Source: Candidatus Didemnitutus mandela
GTDB taxonomy: Bacteria > Verrucomicrobiota > Verrucomicrobiia > Opitutales > Opitutaceae
DNA: 64,000 nucleotides
Direction of reading: 5' to 3'
NCBI GenBank assembly: GCA_002591725.1
Contig: NJAL01000006.1
Location: forward strand, 144,057-208,056
The notes under the pieces are model-generated. The model was not told where the DNA came from, did not search any database, and saw nothing but the letters and a program-made list of their open reading frames with translations. A program made the translations under genes and the position numbers. Positions 1 through 9,307 of this stretch are shown in pieces. How positions within the stretch are numbered: position 1 is the first letter of the stretch; every line of letters starts with the position of its first letter.

Positions 1-242
1 AAGTCGACGATCAATCCGGCTACAGCAGCGTCATCCCGGTCGGCGCTGTGACCGAACAGACCAACTGCCTGTCGGTAAAAGATTTTGTCTCAGCCCGTCC
101 CGCGCCCTGCATAATAGGGGAAAAGATGGCCTTCATTAACTATCCGCAGCATATACTGTTACACCGTCTTCTACGTCTTCTGAATCAAGCGAGCAAGACG
201 CCGCTAAAAATCCCAGTAGCATCAGCAATTTGCCAACAGCCC
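1..242. other. window edge, no gene recognised
   Basis: This stretch lies downstream of pyrE. A plus-frame read-through exists but its protein resembles nothing I know and it runs antisense into pyrE. I see no RNA gene or convincing terminator. Confidence 0.4.
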
Positions 243-812
243 TCAGCTACCCGGTTTCGTCACCGACAGCTTGGCCAGCTCGGGAGGAACCTTATCTGCA
301 GGATAAGTGGGGAAACTCATCTCGAGCAGCGAAATGATTGGCACCAAAAACCTCACCTTGCCATCGCTCCGATCGACCAACACTGCAACACCGACCGCAG
401 CAGCTCCCATCTGTTGTAAAATATCCAGACATTCCTGTACACGACCGCCCTGCGTGATAACATCCTCGACCACAAGCACGCGCTCGCCCGGTTGAAGCGT
501 AAATCCGCGTCGTATCACCAAAGCATTATTCTCCTTTTCGGAAAAAATAAAGCGGGACTTCGCTTGGCGGGCTACTTCCTGGCCAATCACCAAGCCACCT
601 ATTGCAGGCGCAAGTATAGTTGAAAAATCTAGTCCGCGTAGTTTCTCTGTAAGCAGCGTGCCCAGTCGCTCCACCTCCGGCATATATTGGCACATCTGAG
701 CGCACTGAAAAAAATGCCCGCTATGTAGGCCTGACCTAAGCACAAAATGTCCTTGAAGTAGCGCCTTGGTCCGGATAAAAATATCGGTAACTTCTTTTTG
801 AACTACGTCCAT
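243..812 (-). CDS. pyrE: orotate phosphoribosyltransferase
   Basis: This enzyme joins orotate to PRPP to make orotidine 5'-phosphate, the fifth step of pyrimidine synthesis in the cytoplasm. The 189-residue product keeps the type I phosphoribosyltransferase layout: an N-terminal hood with LLQGHFVLRSGLHSGHFF, a central API-GGLVIGQEVARQ loop, and a PRPP-binding strand-loop VLVVEDVITQGGRV. The usual form of that loop is DVxTTGGS, so the T-to-Q and S-to-R changes are unusual. The frame is open further upstream to 875, but family alignment starts at MDVVQKEV, so I place the start at 812. The protein ends at TKPGS, close to the normal length. It stands alone, with decayed DNA on both sides, so its conservation suggests it is still needed. 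Identity is secure; whether the loop variant is fully active is uncertain. Confidence 0.85.
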   Translation of the reverse strand: MDVVQKEVTDIFIRTKALLQGHFVLRSGLHSGHFFQCAQMCQYMPEVERLGTLLTEKLRGLDFSTILAPAIGGLVIGQEVARQAKSRFIFSEKENNALVIRRGFTLQPGERVLVVEDVITQGGRVQECLDILQQMGAAAVGVAVLVDRSDGKVRFLVPIISLLEMSFPTYPADKVPPELAKLSVTKPGS

Positions 813-1705
813 GACCACCGACACTGAAGTTCGCGCGGGAAATTGGAAACCTATTTCATCGCATGCCAGAGCCAATCAACATCACATTCGAGAGCGAGCG
901 GGACAACGTGCTGGGTAAAATCCATCCGCCACCGCGGTCTTCCCTGCGATCAGATCACTGCGTTTGCCAAGGTGGAACTGTCGCGGCCCAAAGGCGTCCT
1001 TTGACGATCCGAGCTACAAATCCGTAAGTTGACCAGACTCGCGCGTCCTACTAATCGGAATAAGGTAGGCTTCTGCGCCATAGCCCAGAAACGCTATCCG
1101 CGTGCCAGTGTTGACCAGAGCTACGCTTTCCCTTTTCCCTCTTCCAATAGCTATTTGACATGGGCGTATCCAACGCTTGTCTGCTGCCACACCGCGAGCA
1201 CCACGATCCTCTTCGATGCAAGAGCTAGCTCGGTCAAACTGGGGCACGTTTGGCCTAGGCATACCCAAAATTTAGACGCCGTTTTTATCACCTTGCCACA
1301 AAGCGGAAGACATTAACAGCTTGGAGGAAGTGCTCGCACAAATTTCGTTGGGCTGTTTCTTTCTATGATCCAATAATGGGTCAATCCCCAACCTATCATG
1401 CCTTGGAACGAACCAGAGGACTGAGATCAGCGATTTCACCGTGAAAGCTTTGGGGATCTCGGACATGCTGGCGAGCACAAATTGCTATCTGGCAAACGGG
1501 GTAGAATCCGACGATTGTCAGATGGTGTTTATTTGCAGAGGTTTCATTTCCGCTGATTTGCTTGGCAACAGTTATTTCTGCTGCCAACCGTAACTCACTC
1601 ACGCGTGTCGGGTTCTGGAGACAGTGCCCGAAACTGCGTTTTTCTCCTCCGGACACAGACTGCTCACCACACCGAAAAACGCTTCAATCCGTTTTTCGTC
1701 TAAAG
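813..1705. other. decayed region, possible metallo-hydrolase remnant
   Basis: No intact gene is seen. On the plus strand around 1190-1320 the translation ILFDARASS...LDAVFITLPQSG recalls the first strands of a metallo-beta-lactamase fold (ILFDAG...DAVFITHLH), but the metal-binding histidines are not readable. I treat this as a weak hint of a lost plus-strand hydrolase. Confidence 0.25.
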
Positions 1706-1782
<77 letters not shown>

Positions 1783-4389
1783 ATCGAAGGATGAGAGCGG
1801 TCTAAAAAGACCATAATCCAAGACAGAGCAAACAAATTTTCGAGAAATTTCGAATCCCCTTATATGTCCCGCGCTGATACAAAAACTCCATTTTTTACAC
1901 GGTTTTGATCAGTTAAAACAAAATCATTTCTTTCTCGGCAACGACGGAATCTAAGTATGAGCAATCTAGTTGGCATCGACCTTGGAGTCGACGATCTCGA
2001 CCACCCGCTGGAGTTCGAGATCAGCGTTCCGGAAAATAACCTTTCTAAGCTAAATCTTCTTGGCGAGGGAAAAACACTTCAGTATTCGTATTTTCCTTCT
2101 AAGCGTAAAAGCTGGGTAATTGGATTTCGAATTCATTGTTTTCCTTAGGAAGCTTTTCTGTCTCGGCAGCGTAGCCGTCCGCTTCATTCCTTAGCTTTTT
2201 CATTCCATCCTGATACTCTTCTCTCGCGCCTCTGTTTCCTTGGCTCTATCGGCTGCTCATGCTCTTTTTAACGCTTCTCAGCATCCATTCCGGCCGCCTT
2301 GGGTTCGGGACTTCCTTTTGGCAGGCAGTCTTGGCAGCAGCGATTACTTGCTACCGGACAGCTTTCTTGTTCTCCATATATATATCCATGGGAAAACGCT
2401 ACGATATAGAACTTTAAAAACAAAAACAAAATGACAAGGACAATGAAGTAATACTATCATGTGGCGAGAGGAAGCGGATAGCTTGTATTGGGATCGCTAC
2501 GACGGTCTTGTCGATCAAACCGTAATAGTTCTGAAGATTGGCTTTAGCCTTCTTTTTGTAGCATCCAAGGGAGGCTATCTCCTTTTGGGCTTGTTCCTTG
2601 AGTTTTTTCAAACTGGCTTGGACTGTTTTAACTCCCTTCTTCGTGCGAGCAACCTGATCACGGGAATGGTTACATTCCATTCGTTGAAAGTACGCTGACA
2701 TCGATACTCGGCTTCGAGGCGGACCTGCTCCTTCGGTTGGTTGAGTTTCGATTTTTTCTCGCGCTTTTTTGAACTATTCCGCAGCAGCAATGGCAGCTTA
2801 GTTGCTGCTTTCTCGCGAACGAGAGCCGATACAATAACGAACATTTTCTTTTTCACTTCGACCTTGGTTTTCCCATTACATAGGGCTCTTATAGTTTTTT
2901 AAAATTGATATTATATTCTCCTCAAGATGAGGATACCCAACAACGGAATGAGATTATTCATATATTTTTAAAGGTAAAAGGTTACATTTTTTGATTCACG
3001 AACCTTCAGGCGTTATCTTCGATAGCTGATTTTGAATAAGTGAGAAAGCTTGCTAACCGCTTCATGCAACATCGTATTGTTTCAGTTGGAGGGCAACATA
3101 AGCGAGAAACGGACTCACGTTTTATGGCTTGTCGCCACCATTCTTTTTCTCAGAAACCTGCAAATGTTTTGCAGCAAATCGTTTAATTTCTCGACCGTAC
3201 AGTAGTCTTTCGTGATGAGAAACTTCATCTGGCCGTTGTCCTTCGAAAACTGTTTGGAGACGAGATCGGAGATATCGATTGCCTTAAAGTCGCAATGCAA
3301 CTGCTTATTCAAAATATGTTTTCGGTCGAGCCGTCTTTCAGCTCTTTTCCCAAAGCTCAACAGCGTGTCCATGCTGGCCGATATTAAAAATGGATACACC
3401 CAGGTTGTAGTTACAGTTACCCTTTGGGACAATCATGAAGCCGTGGAATTGGGGCGCGTTCAAACGCAATGATCATATGGATACCTTGACTTTTTCCAAG
3501 GGGAAGCGCCACCAGCTAGCTCAAGTATTGTTTGCTGCCCAGCTTTTGATTCGCAAACAGAGAATTATTGGCGGCGCGGCATTGGCGCTCTAAATCGCTG
3601 GAGGCACAAAATTTTCAGAAGGTAGAGTTGATCTTTCGAGTTCGTGCTGATGTGCAAGGCTTTGTCAATGACCACATGCTCATGTTGCAAGGCGGGCGCT
3701 TACCTCGACAGACTTTTCGTCCATTTTCACACAACTGTAGACCAACTATGTATAGAACACCATTGTGGCGGTATTTGTGTTTGTGGCCTTTTTTAAGCAC
3801 CGATCTATATAGTTCTCAATGGACATAGGACTCAACCGCTGCAAAGCCGTTTCTCTTTGTCTGACTATCCTTTTGGACGTAGAGTTTTGGAAGGTAATAG
3901 AGCCATTTCCGTAGCGATACGATCGGCCAATGCGGATCGGATCTGGAAGCTGAATGGTCCGCTCCAAGGGAGCAATCGCGTCCACCAAATTTTCCTGCAA
4001 CAGCGCCTTCGACTTGGTCGAAAAACAGGATTGCTTCGCCAATTAGCTATGTTTCCCCCCGTTTTTCGCGAGCAAGCCATCGAGCATGGAGGTAGCCTTA
4101 TGTAAGTTTTTGTCTTCGGCCGCTTCCTTGTGCCTGGTGCCCAAGACTTCGCTATCCGAATATGGAAGCTGGTAGGGTCGCTGTTTGCGTTCCTGAGCGC
4201 GGACGGTGTAGCGGTAAAAATCGCACCGAGCAAAGTTAGAGAAAAGCCAAATTTAACAGGTTTGAGGCTGCATGGGGCTTTAGTCTATCGCTCAAGTTAA
4301 TATAAAAATAAAAGTGATAACCTGCTGCGCACGCACGTTTATAGTGCGTGCTACCACGCCCCAGCCGGGTTTGAATTTCGCCCTTTGGG
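1783..4389. other. decayed tract, fragments not identified
   Basis: No intact gene. A short plus-strand reading at 1957-2148 begins MSNLVGIDLGVDD and stops after 63 residues. Minus-strand fragments at 2410-2860 are rich in Lys, Glu and Gln and look like a helical or coiled-coil protein broken by frameshifts. Minus-strand fragments at 3115-4290, following the tonB remnant in the same direction, could be the repeat protein (TPR type) that often follows tonB in this group, but I cannot show the repeat consensus. Confidence 0.3.
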
Positions 4390-5180
4390 CCTGCCTACAT
4401 TCGCGGACTGCTCAAACTGACGACGTGTGGAGCAGACATACCTAAGCAGCCAACAACGTTTCCGTTGGTATCGATAATTAACTCGACTGTAACTTCGCCA
4501 CTGATGCCAGCACGACACGCTTCAAAGGGAATTGCAGGCTTACCGGGACCATTAATCACTGGTTTCTAATCGAGATCGCCAACATTGAAGGGATCCTTTG
4601 TGCACGATCCGAACTTAGCGACGGCTTTTACCATGTACGCGCTAGACAGGCCTTTGTCTTCCAACCCGGAAGGAATCGACGGCGATTCCAGCGGTTAGCT
4701 AAAAACGTTAACCGGAGCAGCTGTAGAAATGCTAACCAAGTCCAGAAGAGCAGCTAGTTCGTTGTCTGTTTTTCAAAACCAACGACTTCCTTTTCCTCTT
4801 CCTCCAGAAACGGAGTCATTTCAATGACGAGGAGCCTCCTCAACCTTGGGAAGCAGCACGCAGTGGATGAACTTGTCTCCGCAAACGATACCCACGCCAA
4901 AGGCCGAGAGAGGAGAAAAAGCCGATGATAAGATCTTTAGGCATGGTTTCTATGTCTTATTTGCCAGTAGCGCGAGGCGTCGTTTCGATGGAAAATTTAG
5001 TAGTTCCCACCTTGCGAATCGTACCTAATGTTTTGACGGCGGCTCCGAAATACGCTTGTTCGTGAGCCACGCAGCATGATCCAAAAATCCTTCGTCTGAG
5101 CCGCTTGTAAGCAGCAAGTCGAGCAGACAGCCGGCCACAATGGCCACAAACTAGCGGTTCCAAAAAACGAACCTCCAAAA
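4390..5180 (-). pseudogene. tonB: tonB-like energy-transducer remnant
   Basis: TonB spans the periplasm and passes energy from the ExbB-ExbD complex to outer-membrane receptors. Near 4400-4570 on the minus strand the translation AGISGEVTVELIIDTNGNVV matches the start of the TonB C-terminal domain, preceded by a PAIPFEA stretch where P-x-YP-x-xA is expected. The upstream part, back to about 5180, has several stops and frame changes, and the region after the first strand of the domain is lost. It lies directly downstream of the two exbD remnants in the same direction, as in a normal exbB-exbD-tonB operon. It cannot encode a working protein. Confidence 0.55.
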
Positions 5181-5187
5181 ATGAATC

Positions 5188-5403
5188 TTAGGCCGACACC
5201 TGCAGCGCTACTATATCGGGTGAGGCTGTTTGATTTGCATTCAGGTTGGGCACCGGGAAGTCAACCAATACCGATTGAATCTTGTTAAGCGAAAAAATGA
5301 AAAGGACAAAGGTCGCCAACAGGAAGAACACAACGTCGATCAATGGAAAGGTCTCGATGTACGCTTTCTTCCGAAAGCCAACCTTTATTTTGGTTTCTGT
5401 CAT
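5188..5403 (-). pseudogene. exbD: exbD/tolR-like remnant (second copy)
   Basis: The 71-residue reading starts MTETKIKVGFRKKAYIE and contains IDVVFFLLATFVLFIFSLN, the single membrane helix of ExbD/TolR with its conserved Asp (PLIDVVFFLL). ExbD proteins are usually about 130-140 residues, with a periplasmic domain after the helix; here the reading stops soon after the helix, so it is truncated. It follows a second, more damaged exbD remnant and precedes the tonB remnant. Tandem exbD genes are common in TonB operons. The reading frame over the helix is intact, which suggests fairly recent loss or a residual short peptide. Confidence 0.65.
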
Positions 5404-5559
5404 GAGGAAAAGGATTGTGATAACCACTCCGCATCCGGCGGCTTCTTAGGCCCAGTTTTATCGGACCTACCTTTCGATTATAGACCTTAGTTAAAGCAGC
5501 GTCGTCGCGCTTGATCGAAAGCGTAAATCGCCTGAACAAAAAACGCCCGACCGTCACCA

Positions 5560-5880
5560 TTGATCAGAATGCGATCATCGGAATTTTGAGCACTATACTG
5601 CGTCAGATTCCGGGTAAACTAAGCGAAGATACCCGGATATTTGTTCGAAATTGGAGAGCCATCAGAAGTAACGCTCACCGTCACCGTGCCGCTCAGGTCA
5701 CGTGGAACACTGTTCTCAGCTTTCGGGAGCAGCACGCTAACATCGTTGGACTTATTCAACGAGAGCGTGAAAAGGACGAAGGTCGCGGGAAGAAAAAATC
5801 AACATCAATAAATAGGATGATCTCAATGCAGGCTTTCTTTGCGCCGCCTGGATCTGTGTCGCCACAACAACCGTGCATGA
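5560..5880 (-). pseudogene. exbD: exbD/tolR-like remnant (first copy)
   Basis: Minus-strand translation gives ACIEIILFIDVDFFFLPR followed, after a frame change, by LNKSNDVSVLLPKAE and SGTVTVSVTSDG. These correspond to the conserved Asp-containing membrane helix and the first periplasmic strands of ExbD. The start is lost and the reading ends in a stop after SDGSPISNKYPG. It is between the exbB remnant and the second exbD remnant, all in the same direction. Confidence 0.55.
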
Positions 5881-5931
5881 TCTTGGCGTTTGGTGTGTTA
5901 AGAGTTAACGGCGGGCCACCTCAGTGGGTAG

Positions 5932-6300
5932 CTACCGATAGACTTCGTCACGGACTTCCATATAATTGAGAGGAATTAGATTGAGAACCGTCATACCCAG
6001 ACCAGACACCATAGTAACAAGCGCTTCAGTAACGCTACCCATCTTAATGCTACCAGCAGCAGCAATATCATCCGTGAACGACAAAAACGTTTCCATCATA
6101 CCCGCAACCGTGCCGAGGAGGTTGATACAGTACAAGTACAGCGGGACCACAGTCATGTGATCCAGGTATCGAGCGTCAAGCGTCAGCAGGCCCTGTTGAA
6201 TAGCGTTGCAACTTCCGTATTGGCAGCCCTGGTGTAGGTGCAAGCGACTTGCCTAGTCTTTGTGGGTCAGAACGCGAGCCAAAATACGAGCGGCCTACCC
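5932..6300 (-). pseudogene. exbB: exbB/tolQ/motA-family remnant
   Basis: ExbB is the proton-channel subunit of the TonB motor. The 103-residue open reading contains LLGTVAGMMETFLSFTDD and MGSVTEALVTMVSGLGMTV, the characteristic LLGTVxGMIxTF and ISEALVTTxxGL segments of the MotA/TolQ/ExbB family. The N-terminal half, including the first membrane helix, is missing or unreadable upstream of 6245. The end is also short of a full helix. It heads the decayed exbB-exbD-exbD-tonB cluster on the minus strand. Confidence 0.65.
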
Positions 6301-6892
6301 CCTGGAGCTTAGGCTTATTGCCCATTCGAACGCTGTGGTAAAATTCCACTCTTCAACTTTTTTAAGTATCTTTTCGACAAGATCAGGCTAAAAACGCACT
6401 CTTTTGTTTATGATGAAAATGATGCGTTCCCAAAGACCACAGTAACAATCAAGAAGGAGACAGAAATTGGCCGCATAATCGGATCGCCATGTTTAAAACA
6501 CCATCGCACATAACATAATATATGTATATTAATTATTATAATATATTTATATTAGTTATTAATATATCTATATGGGGCTTATATGGGGCTACCATCGGAG
6601 TTTTGAGGAGGATAGCCAGGGAGCATCTGTGCTAATGATGATGCAATTGACAAAGATTAAACTTTGCTATGAAAAGATAAAAACCGTATCAAAAATAAAT
6701 CGAAAGTTTTCCAGTTCACACATTTATATACGCAACACACTCTCCAAAACCGTAGTTTTTTAAGCTTTCTAAGGAAGAGAGTGTTAAGTTTAAAAGCTAC
6801 GAAATAAGAAATATGCAAGAGGTTGATTATATTTTTGCTAAAGCATGTTTTGGGTGTCAATGCGCATTCGTTTTTAGGCTGTTGAAAAATAT
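6301..6892. other. AT-rich decayed DNA, no gene
   Basis: No coding signal is seen. Positions 6510-6585 are almost pure A and T (runs of TATAAT-like steps), followed by a direct duplication of TATATGGGGCT near 6569-6588. The base composition differs sharply from the GC-rich living block that follows. Confidence 0.5.
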
Positions 6893-6966
6893 TGGCTGCC
6901 CGGCTAGGACTCGAACCTAGACAAACAGAGTCAGAATCTGCTGTGCTACCATTACACTACCGGGCA
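6893..6966 (-). tRNA. tRNA-Gln (anticodon CTG)
   Basis: Minus-strand cloverleaf with acceptor TGCCCGG paired to CCGGGCA, T8-A9, D arm GTGTAATGGTAGCAC, anticodon loop TTCTGAC (anticodon CTG), T arm CTAGGTTCGAGTCCTAG, discriminator G and encoded CCA. It reads CAG. It is the last of three tRNA genes that follow one another on the minus strand. Confidence 0.93.
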
Positions 6967-7041
6967 GTGGTCGACGAGCGAGAGCGGACAAATCGAAGTA
7001 TTCGACAGCCTCGAAATGCGTCGCCATCGCAAGCGAAACAC

Positions 7042-7117
7042 TGGAGCCGGCGATGGGATTCGAACCCGCAACCGCCTGTTTACAAAACAGGTGCTCTTGC
7101 CATTGAGCTACGCCGGC
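7042..7117 (-). tRNA. tRNA-Thr (anticodon TGT)
   Basis: Minus-strand cloverleaf: acceptor GCCGGCG with CGCCGGC, D arm GCTCAATGGCAAGAGC, anticodon loop TTTGTAA (anticodon TGT), T arm GCGGGTTCGAATCCCAT with one mismatch, discriminator T, encoded CCA. It reads ACA. Middle gene of the tRNA cluster. Confidence 0.94.
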
Positions 7118-7160
7118 ATTGGCGCTAGGCCAAAACATAAAATAAAAAAAACGAAGCGAC

Positions 7161-7235
<75 letters not shown>

Positions 7236-7409
7236 ATGTATCACGACGGGGACAAGTTCAATTTGCTAGCCCCTTGTCAACCCCCTTTTCCACAACAAGC
7301 TGAGATCCATTGTTGTTATTTGTTAATACAAGTAACGGGGAAAACTGCCTACCAGCTTTGGTAAAATACTTGCCAAGCAAACGATCTCGTTTTGTTTTTA
7401 TTTCTTTCC

Positions 7410-7604
7410 ATGCAAAAGACAAAAAAGTCCGTTGCCAAACGCTTCAAGCTGTCCGCCAAAGGTAAGCTCGTGCGCCGCACACCCGGTTTCCGCCATCTGC
7501 TGGCTTCCAAGAGCACAACATCCAAACGCCGAGCTTCTCGCGACAAGCTCGTAGCCGCAAGTCATGTCGAGCCGCTCAAGCGCTGCCTACCTTTCGGCCT
7601 CTAG
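7410..7604 (+). CDS. rpmI: 50S ribosomal protein L35
   Basis: L35 is a small basic protein of the large ribosomal subunit. The 64-residue product begins MQKTKKSVAKRFKLSAKGK, which is the family N-terminus, and continues with RRTPGFRHLLASKSTTSKRR and a C-terminal LKRCLPFG, matching the usual length. The frame is open a little further upstream, but the alignment fixes the start at 7410. rplT follows 94 bases downstream. The usual partner infC, which normally precedes rpmI, is not upstream; a tRNA cluster on the opposite strand lies there instead. Confidence 0.93.
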   Translation: MQKTKKSVAKRFKLSAKGKLVRRTPGFRHLLASKSTTSKRRASRDKLVAASHVEPLKRCLPFGL

Positions 7605-7698
7605 CCCTAGTCCAGCTCCTAAAAATCAACCTCAATTTCGTCAGGTAGGTAAATTCGCAAAAAAACGGCTAGCCGTCGGTTATTTTATTTTATAAAAT

Positions 7699-8076
7699 AT
7701 GGCTCGTGTCACCAACGCTCCAGCGTCGCGCAGGCGCCGCAAAAAAATGTTGAAATACTCCAAGGGTTATTTCGGCAATAAATCCAAACTCTTTCGCTAC
7801 GCGAAGGAAGGTGTCCAGCACGCCTGGCAATACGCCTACCGCGATCGCCGGAAAAAGAAGGCTGAATTTCGCAGCCTCTGGACCATCCGTCTGAACGCAG
7901 CCTGTCGAGAAAACGGCATCAGCTACAGCCGCTTCATCGAAGGTCTTAAGTTTGTCGGAATTCTCCTCGACCGCCGCGCACTTTCCGAGATCGCCATCGC
8001 CGACAACATCGCCTTCACGTCTCTGATCAAACAAGCCCAAACCGCGCTGAAGGCCAAAAGCCACCAAAAAGCCTGA
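7699..8076 (+). CDS. rplT: 50S ribosomal protein L20
   Basis: L20 binds 23S rRNA early in assembly of the large subunit and in many bacteria also represses its own operon. The 125-residue product starts MARVTNAPASRRRRKKMLK and contains the conserved AKGYFGNKSKLFRYA-like segment (here SKGYFGNKSKLFRYAKEGV), the YRDRRKKKAEFRSLWTIRLN helix and the LDRRALSEIAI region. Length is slightly above the common 117-120, from a short C-terminal tail. It follows rpmI and precedes pheS, an arrangement shared with many bacteria, and a possible terminator follows at 8083. Confidence 0.96.
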   Translation: MARVTNAPASRRRRKKMLKYSKGYFGNKSKLFRYAKEGVQHAWQYAYRDRRKKKAEFRSLWTIRLNAACRENGISYSRFIEGLKFVGILLDRRALSEIAIADNIAFTSLIKQAQTALKAKSHQKA

Positions 8077-8082
8077 CTCTTG

Positions 8083-8117
8083 ATTAGGAAGCAAGGGGAT
8101 CGCTCGCTTCTAATTTT
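8083..8117 (+). terminator. possible terminator after rplT
   Basis: ATTAGGAAGC at 8083 can pair with GCTTCTAAT at 8106-8114 with one bulged base, and a short T run follows. The loop is about 13 bases. It would separate rpmI-rplT from pheST, but the T run is short, so it may be leaky. Confidence 0.4.
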
Positions 8118-8253
8118 AAATTAACTTTACCGAGAACGGGCTGCTCGCAGGCAGCCATCTTCTTTGAACCACAGAAACCGATGGTTCCCCTGAAAAAAGA
8201 AGTTCCCTCTTCTTCTTCTCTGAGTCCTCTTTGCATCCTTGGTTAATTTAAAC

Positions 8254-9297
8254 ATGCAAGAAGCCCTCTCCGTCCTCCTAGCCAAAGCTCCCGCTAAACT
8301 CGCTGCCCTAAAAACCCGCGCCGAATTCGAAACGGCCAAAGCTTGCTATGTCGGTCCGAACGGCGAATTCACCGCGATCATGAAGCAAATGGGCACCGTG
8401 CCAAAGAAACAACGGCCCGCCATGGGCAAGCTCATAAACGAAGCTAAAGGGAAACTCCAAATCCAGCTCGACGCAACACTCCAGCGTATCGCCGAGACCG
8501 AACGTGCCGCCCAACTCGGCCCCGCCATCGATCCCACGCTTCCCTCACCCGACACCGGACCGGGTACTTATCATCCCCTGACTCTCGTTCGCGAGGAAAT
8601 GAGCCGCATCCTGCGCAAGGCCGGCTTCATCGTCATCGAAGGCCCGGAAGTTGAAACAGAATACTACTGTTTCGATGCGCTAAATACTCCCGCTAATCAC
8701 CCAGCACGCGACACACAGGATACTTTTTATTTTCCCACGAACGCTCGCTTCAGCAATGTCACCAAAAAGGTTCCCGAGGAAAAATATCTCCTCCGTACGC
8801 ATACCTCGTCCGTTCAAATCCGCACGATGCTCAAGAGCAAGCCGCCCATCCGCATCGTCTCGCCAGGCCGAGTCTACCGTCGCGACACCACAGACGCCAC
8901 CCACAGCGCCATTTTTCACCAATTGGAGTGCCTCTACGTCGACAAAAACGTCACCGTCCGCAATCTGAAGGCGTTGCTCGATTATATTTTCGTCTCGCTC
9001 CTCGGCAACGATAACAAGGTCCGCTTTCGACCACACTACTTCAGCTACACAAAACCGAGCTTCGAGGTTGATCTCTCGACCAGCCACCGGTCCAAGGTTA
9101 AGAAGGAATGGATTGAGATCGGCGGCTGCGGTATGGTCGATCCGGCCGTTTTCGAAGGCATCGGCTACGATCCATCCGTCTGGAGCGGCTACGCTTTCGG
9201 CATGGGGCTCGAGCGCCTCGCCATGATCATCTACGACATCGATGATATCCGCTGCCTCTACCAAAACGACGTCCGTTTCCTGAGGCAGTTTTCCTGA
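8254..9297 (+). CDS. pheS: phenylalanine--tRNA ligase, alpha subunit
   Basis: PheS carries the catalytic class II domain of the alpha2-beta2 enzyme that charges tRNA-Phe. The 347-residue protein has an N-terminal helical arm (residues 1-90) and a class II core. Motif 2 is seen at VSPGRVYRRDTTDATHSAIF followed by HQLECLYVD, and motif 3 at GYAFGMGLERLAMI, with the C-terminal QNDVRFLRQF typical of PheS. Reading is open five codons further upstream but the family start and spacing favour 8254. pheT begins ten bases after its stop, so the two are surely cotranscribed. Confidence 0.96.
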   Translation: MQEALSVLLAKAPAKLAALKTRAEFETAKACYVGPNGEFTAIMKQMGTVPKKQRPAMGKLINEAKGKLQIQLDATLQRIAETERAAQLGPAIDPTLPSPDTGPGTYHPLTLVREEMSRILRKAGFIVIEGPEVETEYYCFDALNTPANHPARDTQDTFYFPTNARFSNVTKKVPEEKYLLRTHTSSVQIRTMLKSKPPIRIVSPGRVYRRDTTDATHSAIFHQLECLYVDKNVTVRNLKALLDYIFVSLLGNDNKVRFRPHYFSYTKPSFEVDLSTSHRSKVKKEWIEIGGCGMVDPAVFEGIGYDPSVWSGYAFGMGLERLAMIIYDIDDIRCLYQNDVRFLRQFS

Positions 9298-9307
9298 TGT
9301 TCGTTCA

